A stretch of 64,000 nt of DNA from the NCBI GenBank assembly GCA_920105625.2, contig OV050030.1, positions 410,083,034 to 410,147,033 on the forward strand, given 5' to 3'. The notes under the pieces were generated by a model. It made no database searches and was not told where the DNA came from. It saw only the letters and a program-made list of their open reading frames with translations. Numbering within the stretch: the stretch's first letter is position 1; each line of letters starts with the position of its first letter. This document shows positions 1 to 10,860 of the stretch, one piece after another. This stretch comes from Clusia tigrina. Taxonomy: Eukaryota > Arthropoda > Insecta > Diptera > Clusiidae. A program made the translations under genes and the position numbers.

Positions 1-1143
1 GAATGAACAGACCTGTATTGCCTGACGCAACTCTCCTTCTGTTCGTCTCCCGTCCCGCTTTGCACCACCATATGCACCTGTTCCGGTGTCGTAAGTTCCT
101 TCATGTGTGCGTGAGTCTGTCACGTACGCTTGTCCGCCTCTTGCTACAGCCACAGGTACGCCCTGCCTGTTAAATACGACATTTACTTCACTGGCACTAG
201 GTTGACTTCTTTCCACCAGAAATTGCGCCCTGATGGCTTCCTCCACCAATTCTTCCAGAGTCCCGGTCCGAATACCCAGCGTGTGCACCCTTAACGCAGG
301 CTCCCTCAGTCCCACTACAAAAGCTGTCAGTACTGACTTGTCAACTTCATATAGCAGCGCCTTGTCATCCACACCGTTGTATTTGCCACGAACGATTTCC
401 GTCGCACACCCCTGCAATGTGCTCAAACGCCTAGCAAAGCCTCGTATCTCTTCGCCTGCCAACTGCCGAGCCACCCTGATTTCCTAAATGACTTCTTCCA
501 ACGTTCTTGTCTTCAAGTTCGTTTTATTTATTAACGTATACAATTCTTCCACGCTACTAAAACTTTTTGACAAAACCAGATTGTACGCATCTCCGAACAA
601 CCTCTGTTTCACACAATCGAAAAAGTCTTGCAATTCGTCTCTCTAAGCTGCTTCCAGGGCCGATAAGTCACCTTTTGCCTTCGTTTGTCCCCAAAAGACT
701 TGGGCTTTCTCCTTGCCAGCTCCCGCCTCAAACTGTTCGAATACTCTCTCCGCAAATAACCCAACCTCAGTCTGCAATGATCTGAGCTGGTCCCGACAGT
801 CACCCTTACTTGACTCTGCGACCTCTACCGTTGACAACTCTACGCTTCCTAGGTCTGATCTGAATTTTGCCAGCCACTCTGCAGTCAAATTCTTGGTGCC
901 ACTCGCGTAACCTTCTGGAAAATAACTAACACCACTACACACCTCCTTCTGTGTCTGTAACCTCCTATCGTTGTTGTCAAACTTCTTCTGGAGATTTTCT
1001 AACTCTAAGATCCTCTTCCGATAATATCTGCTATCCTTTAAAACCTTACGATCCTTCTTGAAGTTAGTCACTAACCTCCGGATCTCCTTACTCAAAATCT
1101 CTTGAGTCTCCAACAACTCCCTAACGCCAACTGGTAATCCCAT
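1..1143 (-). pseudogene. Ty3/Gypsy gag, broken and cut by the window edge
   Basis: The frame opens at a Met at 1143 on the minus strand and reads toward position 1. The first 166 residues are charged and helical, with an ELLETQEILSKE start typical of insect Gypsy gag N-termini. The same frame continues after an in-frame TAG near 645 and another near 484. It then reads through a capsid-like stretch containing LTAFVVGLREPALRVHTL and TLEELVEEAIRAQ, the usual Gypsy capsid signature. Gag would form the particle core that packages element RNA. Two stops show that this copy cannot make full-length Gag. It lies downstream of a matching primer site and LTR. Protease and pol would lie to the left, outside the window. 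Confidence 0.75.
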
Positions 1144-1306
1144 ATGCCGTACAACTACCGTCCACTATATCTCCCAAAATAACTAAGACACCGTCACTCA
1201 ACACGCTTCACATCCCCTTAGAATACTTAAATACTAATAATATAATAACATGAGCGTACGCACCACTTGTTGTTCATATTTTCTGTCCTAATTCTTCCCG
1301 CGTTGT

Positions 1307-1331
1307 GGTTCCTTGAACCGGCTGCGCCAAA
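1307..1331 (-). promoter_or_regulatory. Gypsy primer-binding site
   Basis: On the minus strand this reads TGGCGCAGCCGGTTCAAGG, starting two bases after the LTR end. A TGGCGCAG start is the form used by many insect Gypsy elements that prime with a host tRNA 3' end. It fixes the direction of the element and the inner LTR boundary. The leader between it and the gag Met at 1143 is about 160 bases. Confidence 0.65.
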
Positions 1332-1332
1332 A

Positions 1333-1756
1333 TGTTGTATCTCCTCGGCGAGAACGGTGCGACGCGCACGGCAGTTGTCCGGTGGTTCCTGGACCTGTAA
1401 ATTTAGCACTGTATCTATTATTAAGACTGTGCTGAACTGCGGCGCAAAAAACAAGACACTACCGTTTCGCTTTCAAAAATACAACTCATTTATTAAGTTA
1501 TAAACACTTATATTCACATTTACGCTATACAGGGTAACCTACTTTCACCTATTCTGCTTGCGCGGCAACTAGGTCATGCACTGCTTACCTTACCAGTTCA
1601 TTATCTGGCCTGATTTCATTTGCGAGCTGATCATGCACTTTGATCCGCAGCTGCATGTACCGAGTCACCCTGAAAGCTTACATTGGTTAACACTGTATGG
1701 GATGGGTCATGTCGTGAGTCGACTACTCGTAGGTAGCCGTATCTTGACTCATAACA
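1333..1756 (-). repeat. 5' LTR of the Gypsy element
   Basis: The inner end (TGTTGTAT on the plus strand at 1333) is set by the adjoining primer site. The outer end is less certain. The nearest matching terminus is ATAACA ending at 1756, which gives TGTTAT...ACAACA ends on the minus strand and about 424 bp. A minus-strand TTTATAAC near 1495 could be the promoter TATA. The other LTR is outside the window, so a target duplication cannot be tested. Confidence 0.5.
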
Positions 1757-1834
1757 GATCCCAGCCGATCCGTGTGACCCTGAGGCTATCTTGGAGATCT
1801 TTAGGTTGAGCAACCAGCAGCTCCCGACTAATAA

Positions 1835-2248
1835 TTGGAAGTAACTAAGGTAGAGGAACCAAGAGGGGATTACAGGTCAATAACCCTTGTGGTAAACGCC
1901 GAATCTCAGGCGACTCTAGCTGAATCCAATTGGGTCGTGGGCTATGGCTTCTCATCCACAAGCCTCAAGGTCTACGAAAAGGACGGGCAACCGTCTTACA
2001 CGGATCAAGCGGTAGTGAATCCCTCAGGGGTAACTGCTAATCCTGCTGCTGCTGAGGACTCCGCCATGCACCCGAAACGCATTGACTCTATGTCAACTGT
2101 GGGGAGTTTGGAGAGTCTCCTAGGGACAACCACACTCAGTGAGGAGGAAGTCCTTCTGGAGTCAGACTCGGAGTCTGAGGGTGATGTCACGGTGGTGGAG
2201 GTGACCAGCGCTACAAGTAGCAGAGATGCTACGAATAGTGCAGATTAA
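1835..2248 (+). pseudogene. LINE ORF1 C-terminal fragment
   Basis: 137 residues with a small folded part (GDYRSITLVVNAES) and an acidic Ser/Glu-rich tail. It overlaps the endonuclease start at 2226 by 23 bases in another frame, a common ORF1/ORF2 arrangement in this group. The ORF1 at 62880-64000 has a comparable late segment, which supports the assignment. The N-terminal part is absent, so this is not a functional nucleic-acid-binding protein. Confidence 0.55.
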
Positions 2249-2966
2249 CCTCCATCACTCGAAGGCGGCGTCTGCCAGCCTTCAGCTCCGTCTTGCAAAA
2301 GGCGGAGTAGACGTTGTCCTGATCCAAGAACCCTGGACACACGGGGACTTGGTATGTGGTCGCAGGACTGAAAATTATAGCTTGCTGTATACCGTACGTG
2401 AAGGAAGACCTAGGTCTTGTATCCTCATTAGGAATAATGTTAGCTCATTTATTCTCCCCAATTACAGCAACAAGGATTTAACGGCTGTCTGCCTGGAAAC
2501 TGGCAAGGGACGGTACTGGTTGGTCTCGGCCTATATGGCGCATGACCATGATATCCTTCCAGAAGCCAACCTACAGAAGCATGTTGTGGATGCAAAGGCG
2601 CAACGGGTGGCTGTTATTATTGGATGCGATGCCAATGCGCACAATGACATCTGGGGAAGCACGGATGTCAATGTACGAGGTGAGTCATTGAATATATTGT
2701 AACGACTAACCTTTCTGTATGCAATATGGGGTTCTAGAGGAATATTCCTTTTCGGATCATAGGTTAATTCAGTTTGATCTTCTAGATAGTCTACCTAGCG
2801 CTAAGGATTTTAGAAATGTCAGGAAAGCAAACTGGGACCTCTACAAGGTGACTGTAGCTAGACTACTACCTCAGAACCCCACAAGCACAAGCACAAGCAC
2901 GTGTAACGAAATTGATAGGTCTGTGGAGGTTCTACCGGTTGCTCTTAATAAGGCTCTATTAGTCTC
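2226..2966 (+). pseudogene. LINE AP-like endonuclease domain, internally deleted
   Basis: The domain starts MLRIVQINLHHSKAAS and shows QEPWTHG (catalytic Glu), IIGCDANAHNDIWGS (GDxN-like site) and, after a break, SFSDHRLIQF (the SDH active-site motif). Compared with related elements, about 30 codons are missing at 2700-2730, where a stop and frameshift join the two parts. In an intact element this domain nicks the chromosomal target to start target-primed reverse transcription. Confidence 0.75.
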
Positions 2967-4441
2967 TTGCCCCTCAGTAGAGCCAGGGGGAAACAAAAAC
3001 ACACATGGTGGGGAGGGGAAATTAGTGGACTCAGACAAAACTGTAGGAGACTTTTCAACAGCGCAAAGAAGTCTAGAGATAGTGCAAACTGGGCTTTATA
3101 TAAGGCAGCACTCAGAGCCTTCAAAAGTAAGCTTAGGAAGGCACAGAGAGAATCATGGAGAAACTTTTGCGGAGACATAGAAGATATCTCTGAGACGTCC
3201 AGGTTAGGGAAGATCCTATCTACTGCTCCAATGGTACCTGGTTACCTGAAGAGGGAGGATGGATCCTGGACTTCAAATAGTAATGAGACTCTAGAGCTTC
3301 TTCTAGAGACTCACTTCCATGGTTTCTCGAGCACCATTCCGCGGAGAACGAAGCCCAGCGGGAATGTAGTTGAAGTCAACTCAGACATATTCACGAAGCC
3401 AAAATTGCAATGGGCTATCCATAGCTTCAAACCATTTAAATCATCTGGCCCAGATGGTGTAGTTCCAATTGAAATTCAGCAGTCAGAGAATCTTATAATA
3501 GAGTGGCTGTTAAAGATCTATAATAGTTGTCTTGAATTAGCGTATATTCCAGACACATGGAAGCATGTGAGGGTAATTTTTATACCCAAGGCCGGCAAAA
3601 GCTCGCACACAGCTCCAGGGGACTTAAGACCCATTAGTCTGTCCTCCTTCTGTCTAAAAATTCTCGAAAGGTTGTTAGACATTCATCTGAGGCTCACTAT
3701 AGACAGACAGAAGCTGTCAGTCTCTCAGCATGCCTACTTCAAGGGTAAATGGGTGTTGACCGCTTTACACTCTTTAGTCTCTAGTATTGAGAGCTTCCTG
3801 CACAACAAGGAGTTCTCCCTAGTGGCTTTCCTGGACATTGAGGGAGCTTTTAACAACATCAAATCAGACGCGATAATCGGTGCGATGCGAGACTTGGAGG
3901 TGGAACCCGCCATTAGCAGGTGGATTGAAAACATGCTTAGGAGGAGGATAATCAATTCACAGCTGGGGGCGGCGTCGGCCAAGAAGTCCGTGTAAAGAGG
4001 CACACCTCAAGGTGGAGTTCTATCAACCCTTCTCTGGAATCTTGCGGTAAATCAGCGTGGTTGCGTATGCGGATGATGTTGCTATTAGTATCTCGGGTAA
4101 ATATATATCTACTTTGAGGGGCTTGATGCAAAACATGCTGAGCATTCTCTCTAAATGGACTACTGACTGTGGATTGGGGGTTAATCCGACCAAGACTAAG
4201 CTAGTACTCTTCACTAGGAAGTATAAAATTCCTCAATTTATTGCTCCAAAACTAATGGGTGTAGATATTGACCTTGTCGAGGAGGCTAAATATCTGGGCG
4301 TGATCCTAGACAGGAAGCTGAATTGGAAGGCTAATAAGCGAGCGCATTAGGAAGGCTCAGGTAGCTCTGTACTCTTGCAAAAGAGTCATAGGGAAAAAAT
4401 GGGGGTTACAGCCTAAGGTAGCCTATTGGATACATATAGCT
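2967..4441 (+). pseudogene. LINE reverse transcriptase domain, frameshifted
   Basis: Motifs run in order: KPFKSSGPDGVVPIE, LRPISLSSFCLKILERLLD, AFLDIEGAFNN (catalytic Asp), GTPQGGVLS after a stop at 3993-3995, and VAYADDVAISI (YADD box) from 4057. A further frameshift follows near 4350. The YADD is intact, but the protein is in at least three frames, so the copy is dead. The start at 2967 is only the first Met of that open stretch, not a real start codon. Confidence 0.8.
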
Positions 4442-5546
4442 GTGGTACGACCAGTCCTTTTCTATGGGGTGCTTGCTTGGTGGACAGCCCTAAGTAAGTC
4501 CACATACAATAGGCTGATAACAAAGGTACAAAGAACGGCGGAGGTATTCATAAGTAGTGCCATTAGAACGATTCCAACGGCAGCATTGGATATTATGTTC
4601 AATCTGCTGCCTGTTAGGCTTTTTGGCGAAAAACTGGCTGCAAACTCAGCTATCAGGCTAAAAGCTACGCATCAATGGGATGCCAGGAATATAGGTCATG
4701 CGTCCATTTTCAGACATTTTGAGGGTATTCCTGACTCTTTCGACTACATCAGACCAATGTACGCCTTCAATGGTATGTGCAAGATCTCCATTCCCTCCAG
4801 GGACGAATGGAATGATGGCATCCCCCCTCATGTAGAAGTGGTTTACATCTACACAGATGGATACAAACTACAGAGTAGGGTGGGAGGTGGTGTATTCTCG
4901 GAAGATGTGGATATTAACATGTTCTTTAGGATGCCCGGCCACTGCAGTGTTTTTCAGGCAGAGGTCGCGGCTATAGAGGCAGCACTGTCTTGGCTAAGGA
5001 AGAAGAAGATATCTGGACTTGATATTTGTATTCTCACCTCAAAAGCCGTCAAGAGCTGCCGCAAATCTTTAGACGAGATAGCTAAGCAGACCCGTCTGCA
5101 TCTGTGCTGGGTTCGCGGTCACAGAGATATTACAGGGAACTGCAAGGCGGATGAACTTGCCCGTGAGGGTACTACCATACCGATGGAACCAGATAGGTCG
5201 CAATTCGGTATTCCTATTGCCACATGTAAGCTCTTAGTAAGTACAATATACAGGATGTAAAATAGCTAGACAAACCTGGCCAGAGATTAATGTCAAGCGC
5301 TCTAAGGACCTACTGGCTCTAAATAGACAAAGCATAGGTCCCGTGATTAGCGTCTTAACGGGACACTGGACTCTAGGCACACACGGGTGTAGGCTGGGGA
5401 TCGCCTCTAATGACTTCTGCAGGAGTTGCATGGACGAGGAGGAGGAAGAGTATACTGCTCACCTGTTGTGCACGTGTCCAGCTTTGTCCAGAAGGAGGCG
5501 CACTTTCCTAGGCGACTACTTTTTGGACTCCTTTGGAGATATTTAA
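4442..5546 (+). pseudogene. LINE RNase H domain and C-terminal zinc motif
   Basis: The thumb/connection region is followed by an RNase H core: YTDGYK (Asp), FQAEVAAIEAA (Glu) and a late KADELAREG (Asp). The third acidic position, normally TDS, reads LTSKAVKS, so a catalytic Asp has been lost. A frameshift near 5260 leads into DFCRSCMDEEEEEYTAHLLC, a CCHC motif found at the ends of these ORF2 proteins. The element is inactive by several criteria. Confidence 0.75.
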
Positions 5547-5689
5547 AAAAAAAAAGATTAGCTCCATCAACTGCTTCATTAAAAGCTCCAAATGGCTGGA
5601 CCTATGAAGGGGATGGGACCTGTTGTCCCATGCGGTATCACAAAGGGTCAATGTTGGCCTAAGTGCGCCGTTTTCGGGTGGCCGCTTTG

Positions 5690-5706
5690 CCTACCTACCT
5701 ACCTAC
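5690..5706 (+). repeat. LINE 3' tail, CCTA repeats
   Basis: Four CTAC units end the LINE. The reverse complement of the same tail closes the related element at 26528, which shows it is a family feature and not a chance microsatellite. Gypsy RNase H coding sequence begins immediately after it. Confidence 0.7.
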
Positions 5707-7110
5707 TCCACAATAGATAAGGAATTTCTAGCCATAGTGTGGCCTACGAAGAATTTTAGGGCATATCTGCTAGGACGCCCATTTAAAATATATACCGATC
5801 ACCAGCCGTTGTGAGGTATAGGTAATTTGAAAGACCAAACGTCTAGGCTAGCCAGGTTCAGACACAAATTGTCTGAGTATGATTTTGAACTCATATACAA
5901 ACCTGGGAAAAATAATCTAAATGCGGATGCGCTCAGCAGAGTACAGAAGATATCAATAGTGCAAATGAGGGCTACAGCAAAGTCAGAGAAGAAGAAAGCC
6001 GGGAGAAATCAAGAGGATAATAGTGATGCGGCAAGAGATATGAATGATGCGGGTGGCGATGCCAATAAACGAACACCCAGTAATTTGGAATGGATGGAGG
6101 ATGAAAAAGATACCCAGGCAGTGTTAAAGGATCTCCATGGACATCAGGGATTCTGGAAAACCCATGACAGAATTAGGCGAGTATACGGGTGGAAAGGTAT
6201 GCTCCGAGACATAAGAAAATATATAAAGAGTTGTCCAAAATGTCAGGCCAACAAGAGTTCAAGGCTATCAAAGATGCCAATGGTATTAACTGACATACCG
6301 AAACAACCATTTGAAAAAGTTCACCTGGATATTGTAAGTATTTTACCTGAGACAGTTTCGGGAAATAAGTACATCTTGACGTTCCAAGACGATTTCTCAA
6401 AGTATACGGCGTGCGTGGCTATAAGAGATGCTAAAGCAAGTACGGTAGCCAAGGCATTCTTTGACGAAATTGTGGCACGGTACAACATACCTAAGGTATT
6501 GATAACCGACAATAGTTCAAATTATTTATCGAAATTATTCTCAGAAACTTGTAAGATGCTGGGAATCAAGGAATTGCATATAACACCATATCATCCCGAG
6601 GCGAATGGCTCATTGGAGCGTAGTCATCGACCTCTCGCTGAGTACTTGCGCAGTTTTGCCAAGGAACACGGCTCGAATTGGGATCAATGGTTAACTACGG
6701 CCATGCATGTACACAACAATACAATCCGTGTATCAACGAAGCAAACTCCGTTTAGAACGCTGTACGGGTTTGATTTTAAAATGCCAGCAAATTTGAAGCG
6801 CAAATGTGCGCCAGTATACAATGCTGATGACCCCAATAAAGTGCAAAAGTATCAGCTACAGCGAACGCACGAGTTGGTTAGAGAAAACCAAGATTGCGCT
6901 AAAAGAGTAGCCAGGGAAGCCTACAACAAGGTTTACAGTAGTCTTTCATGTGGGTGACCAAGTACTCATGAAGAATCAGGCTAGGAGAAATAAATTCTCA
7001 CCTATTTGGTTAGGTGCCTATTTAGTAGCAGAAAGCCGCAGCCCAGTTACAACAGTCGTGACAATTAAGGGAAGCATAAGAAGCTACATAATAATTTATT
7101 GAAATTGTTC
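5707..7110 (+). pseudogene. Gypsy/errantivirus-type RNase H and integrase fragment
   Basis: It opens inside RNase H ([19 protein letters not shown]), then LNADALSR marks the RNase H/integrase link. Integrase follows with an HHCC zinc finger (H-x3-H within LHGHQGFWKTH, then CPKC) and a core with Asp in LDIVSI, Asp in ITDNSS and Glu in SLERSH. A stop or frameshift at 5815-5826 and another near 6950 break it. After 6950 a GPY/F-like stretch (SPIWLGAYLV) ends the domain. The protease and most of the reverse transcriptase are missing, so it was truncated at the LINE junction. Confidence 0.8.
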
Positions 7111-7660
7111 CATACGAGACCACACCATTAGGGACATGTGGTGACAGTGTTTCACAAGTGTAAACACAAGGAGAACAACGTAAACCAACTGATATCGCGT
7201 ACATTTATCAAATAGCATAGCTCCGATTGCTAAAGTCAGTGTCAGCAGAAGTGTGCCAATTAAACGCGGGCGAGTAAAACTGGCGTAATATAAATATGCT
7301 CATTATGCACTATAGCCGAATGAAGTGCAGTAGAGAAAAGTAAATAAATATTAAATAATAAAAAAGAAATGGTTCGTTGTAAATAATTTAAAAATAAAAT
7401 AAATAATACATTTTGTTGGTAAGGGATACGAAATGTAGAGTATTAGACATATGCACGCGGCGGCTTATTCATGTATCGACATTAATTCTGAGCACAAGCA
7501 TGATGAATAAAATAACGGAATTGAGGGTAATGGTAGCTGAATATGTGTAAGAGAAAAGGTTCGAGAATACGACTACGTATAATGTACACAGATATAGGAT
7601 TAGAGCGTTATTTGAAGGAAGGGGTTAGGGGGACGTGGGACATAGGAGGAGGGGATACTT
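7111..7660. other. AT-rich stretch without a gene
   Basis: I see no coding frame with recognisable similarity and no structural RNA. The last part (7615-7665) is strongly purine-rich, resembling a polypurine tract, and it directly precedes the putative LTR at 7666. Confidence 0.4.
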
Positions 7661-7665
7661 ACAGT

Positions 7666-8257
7666 TGACTTGGTAAAATGAATATGGAATAAGAGGAAAA
7701 AGAAATAAACTAAAGTGTAAATTTTCTTGATGTTTATTCAATTAGTATTATTATGCGTACTTTAATATTTTACAATAATTAACGGGTTCGCAGATGGGAA
7801 CAATTGAACCGCAGCAGCAGTAGGGACAACCGGGGGTCGGCTCCACAGGGTCTGTCTAGTAAGAGTTGGAGTTCCGCTGAGTTCAGTAACCTGGCAGCGG
7901 CGTGTATTAGGGGCGTCGCCTCTTCGACCAGGGTATTCAACATCTGGGTGAGTCCGAGCGTGCAGCGCCCCAAATTCAAGTTAGCGTTCAGCAAGTTAGA
8001 ACTACGAAAGTGCGTTGGACAATTGTTGGCAGTACGCTGCGAGAGCGGGGTTTTATAGGCAGAATTCCGATCGGGATTTGTCTGACTAATATAAGAGAAG
8101 TAAACAAAGTGGGGTGTCTGACAAAGCAAAATGTAACCAACAAGTGTCGAAACAAAAGAGGAAAAGGTAAAATAGCTGAAATGTTTTACCAGTTCAACCA
8201 TCGGGCCAAAAAGCAGGTTATTCTGTAGTGCACGAGTTCTGCCAATAATTTTTGTCA
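7666..8257 (-). repeat. Putative LTR, minus-strand promoter
   Basis: The block begins TGAC and ends GTCA on the plus strand. On the minus strand it has CCTATAAAACCCC near 8055, then a GC-richer stretch, then TTGAATAAACATC near 7735, the order expected for U3, R and a poly(A) signal. A 159-residue open frame covers most of it but matches no family I know and is probably chance. No convincing target duplication flanks it, and no primer site follows it on the minus strand. It could be a solo LTR or a truncated copy. Confidence 0.4.
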
Positions 8258-8487
8258 TAGGTACCCTACTTCCTTTTTTCGGTCGCTATAAGCCTTCACT
8301 ACGTATCAGTAACTATATATACACTACGTATAAGTAAGTACGTATAAGTAAATATATTCGCAATTAATTTTAAATTATATAAAAAAATATATACCTGGAA
8401 TGTATGTATGTAGTCATATACGAGCGATTTACAGGGAGTGGGAAAATACACTCGTTTATGGATATATACATATCAGGCTAGAAGTAT

Positions 8488-9410
8488 AGGGTTTTTGAAT
8501 AAGAGCGCTACAAAAGTTTTTTTAAATAAAACAAAACCGGTTTTAGATATCAATGAAATGCTTTATTTCTGTGAAAGTACGTTCGATGCCATTATGTATG
8601 GAACTCGATTTCTTTTGCATGGCCACCATGGGCACGCTTGCAGAAGTCCAGACGCTGAACCCAATTTTCAACGGTTTTCAAGTATAAATCGGCCGATACT
8701 GCTGCAATTTCACGTTCGATATTCGTACGAAGTTCATCAATCGTCGCTGGCTTGTTGGCATAGACCATAGACTTGACGTAGCCCCACAGGAAATAATCTG
8801 ACGGCGTCAAATCGCACGACCGAGGCGGCCAATCGACTGGGCCATTTCGTGAGATAACACGTTCACTTGGTTTGCAGTAAATTGATTGTGGCATTCGCTG
8901 TGTGGCTTGTGGCGCCGTCCTGTTGGAACCACATGTCCTCCAAGTCCATATTATCCAATTGGAGCCAAAAATATTCGGTTATCATCGAACGGTAGCGATT
9001 CCCATTCACAGTAATGTGCCGGTCTTGATCATCATGGAAGAAGTACGGCCCAATGACGCCGCCGGCCCATAAACCGCACCAAACCGTAATGTTTTCGGGA
9101 TGCAATGATGACTCATGGAGTACGTGTGGATTGCTGTCTAACCAATAACGCATATTTTGCTTACTGACGAAGCCATTCAGCCAGAAAAGAGCCTCATCAT
9201 AAATTGGACGTAGCGCTCTTAAAGTTGAGGCGACTGACCCCGAATTTCGGTAGTAAATTTTAATAATTTCGACTCGTTGTTGGCTCGTATATCTTTGCAT
9301 GATGAAATGGCAAACCTTACTCAAGAGAAATGTCAAAACACCGGGAAAAAATATGGCGTCGTTTGCTGTCACTATCGATTTACTTTTGTAGCTTTTTTTT
9401 TGAAAAACCC
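8488..9410 (-). mobile_element. DD41D-type mariner, internally deleted
   Basis: The transposase reads on the minus strand from about 9312. It has an N-terminal helix-turn-helix start (MQRYTSQQRVEIIKIYY), then jumps directly to DEALFWLNGFVSKQNMRYW, so roughly 120 residues are missing. QQDGATSHTA and DLTPSDYFLWGYVK hold the second and third acidic residues, about 41 apart, which fits the DD41D ('rosa') group. A frameshift lies near 8880. The ends form imperfect inverted repeats: both read AGGGTTTTT, then 10 variable bases, then GCTACAAAAGT. A TA flanks the left end. It is non-autonomous. Confidence 0.75.
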
Positions 9411-9825
9411 TTTAAATTTAAATCTATATAGTAATTGGATGCGATGAAATTTGAGTCATGCTATTGGCAGAATTTTTATATAAACGGGTTTATCTCGGAT
9501 ATTCTTGTTTGTGTTGGAGGGGCAAATGAATTTGCTTTGAATTGAGTAGAGTGAGAACTAAAATCACTCAAGTGCTAGAGAAGAATACGAAAGCGTTAAA
9601 TGGAGTGAAGCTGATGCCCCCTATATGGCGATGAAAATAATTAGTCCAGTCCTCTTTTCCTCTAGGATACAGTAACAAATCCTGTAATGCCAGGGAAAAG
9701 GACGAGTGGACGTAAATTGGATGATATAGCATTCAACTGTAGAATAAGCGTGTTATGAAAGTATTTTTTTTAATACTCAGAATAAGCGTAGGTTTAGTGT
9801 AAACATTTTTTGATGATGATGCTGG
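9411..9825. other. No gene seen between mariner and env remnant
   Basis: This interval is between the mariner end and the first recognisable env codons. It may contain the decayed start of the env frame, but stops in all frames prevent a call. Confidence 0.3.
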
Positions 9826-10748
9826 CGGATACCAACGGTATACTTGCTGGAGTGCGGTTGGACAAATTGCCAAACACGGACATATTACTGGAGAAAACAG
9901 GAGATGTATGGTTCGTCAAGGACTATTGGGTGGTTGTAACTGAGTTGCCACGAACAGAATTGGGGATAATTCTGTAACAGTTTAAAGGCATGCAAGAGAC
10001 AACTAGAAAATTATATGAGAAATATACAGCGGCCAGCGGTACTGAGCTAAGGGGTAGATGCGATGCTTCGACACGGGAAGTAGAGGCAATAGTGAGGAGA
10101 TTTCTGGAGAAAGAAAAATCATTGTTCTTAAGGGGAGGATACGCCGGTCACTAGCGTCACTAGCATCTGGCGGGGAAATACTGAAGTGGGCGATAGGAAC
10201 AATGGACAACCGGGATTCAGACCGCATTTACGCCAGTTACGGCGGTGTGTTCAGATGGAACCACACGTTTGGATTTGGTAGACACCGGTTTTATGACAAT
10301 CGAAGCAGGTTGCAGAACTATTGTTAAAGGAGTAATTTTAGTACACAAAGCTCAAGATGAGTCATGGTACAACTTCTCAACATCCGTCATGGGAACAAAC
10401 CGGTTAACGACAAAACTACAGGAGCTACTGTGAAATCTCAAATAATGTGACTCTAGCCATACACCCACAACACCGGACACAGTCTCACTCATGCACTTCC
10501 AGGACCTACGAAGAACTCTAACAACAAATAGCAGAGCGATCAGCGACTTGGTAAAGGAGGCCGAGGATGTTGAAAGAGTATCATACCTCGCCAATTCCTA
10601 CGAGATTGTACACACCTGGATGAAAGGGGGCGGCGGTATACCCGGGCTCATCCTAGTAACAATGCTGATGATGACCCTCCTAACGAAAAAATGGTGCACA
10701 ATAGTAACAGCTCTTCGGAGACTCGAATCAACCACACCAGCGGCGTAG
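9826..10748 (+). pseudogene. Errantivirus-type envelope (F-like) remnant
   Basis: Three frames together show a decayed envelope of the kind carried by insect errantiviruses. A helical part has TTRKLYEKYTAA. A conserved stretch containing LKWAIGTMDNRDSD (about 10180-10225) follows, and a hydrophobic membrane anchor lies near 10645-10690. Several stops and shifts interrupt it, so no envelope can be made. It lies about 2.7 kb downstream of the integrase fragment, and the mariner and putative LTR account for much of that distance. It may belong to the same original provirus, which is inference. Confidence 0.6.
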
Positions 10749-10860
10749 AACAACACCCACCCCGACAATGACGACCGTAAACCAAATCAGAGGTCGCAGT
10801 GTAATTAAGATTTTATGTACATAATAGAATTGAGTTATCGCTAGTATAATTTATATATAT

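Larger units (their letters stand above)
1817..5706 (+). mobile_element. LOA-like non-LTR retrotransposon, 5'-truncated and decayed
   Basis: In order there is an ORF1 C-terminus, an AP-type endonuclease, a reverse transcriptase, an RNase H and a C-terminal zinc motif, ending in CCTA repeats at 5690-5706. RNase H after the reverse transcriptase, with an endonuclease starting INLHHSKAAS, points to the LOA group rather than R1 or Jockey. The element begins inside ORF1, so it is 5'-truncated, and it has several frameshifts, stops and one internal deletion. The copy at 26528-29174 ends in the same tail and shares the same domains, so both belong to one family. Confidence 0.8.

Noticed and set aside
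233..487. 84-residue plus-strand frame
   Set aside because: It is the antisense of the Gypsy gag capsid region, which explains the sequence on the other strand.
7779..8258. 159-residue minus frame as a gene
   Set aside because: No domain, and composition follows a U3-TATA-R-poly(A) layout. More likely an LTR than a protein.
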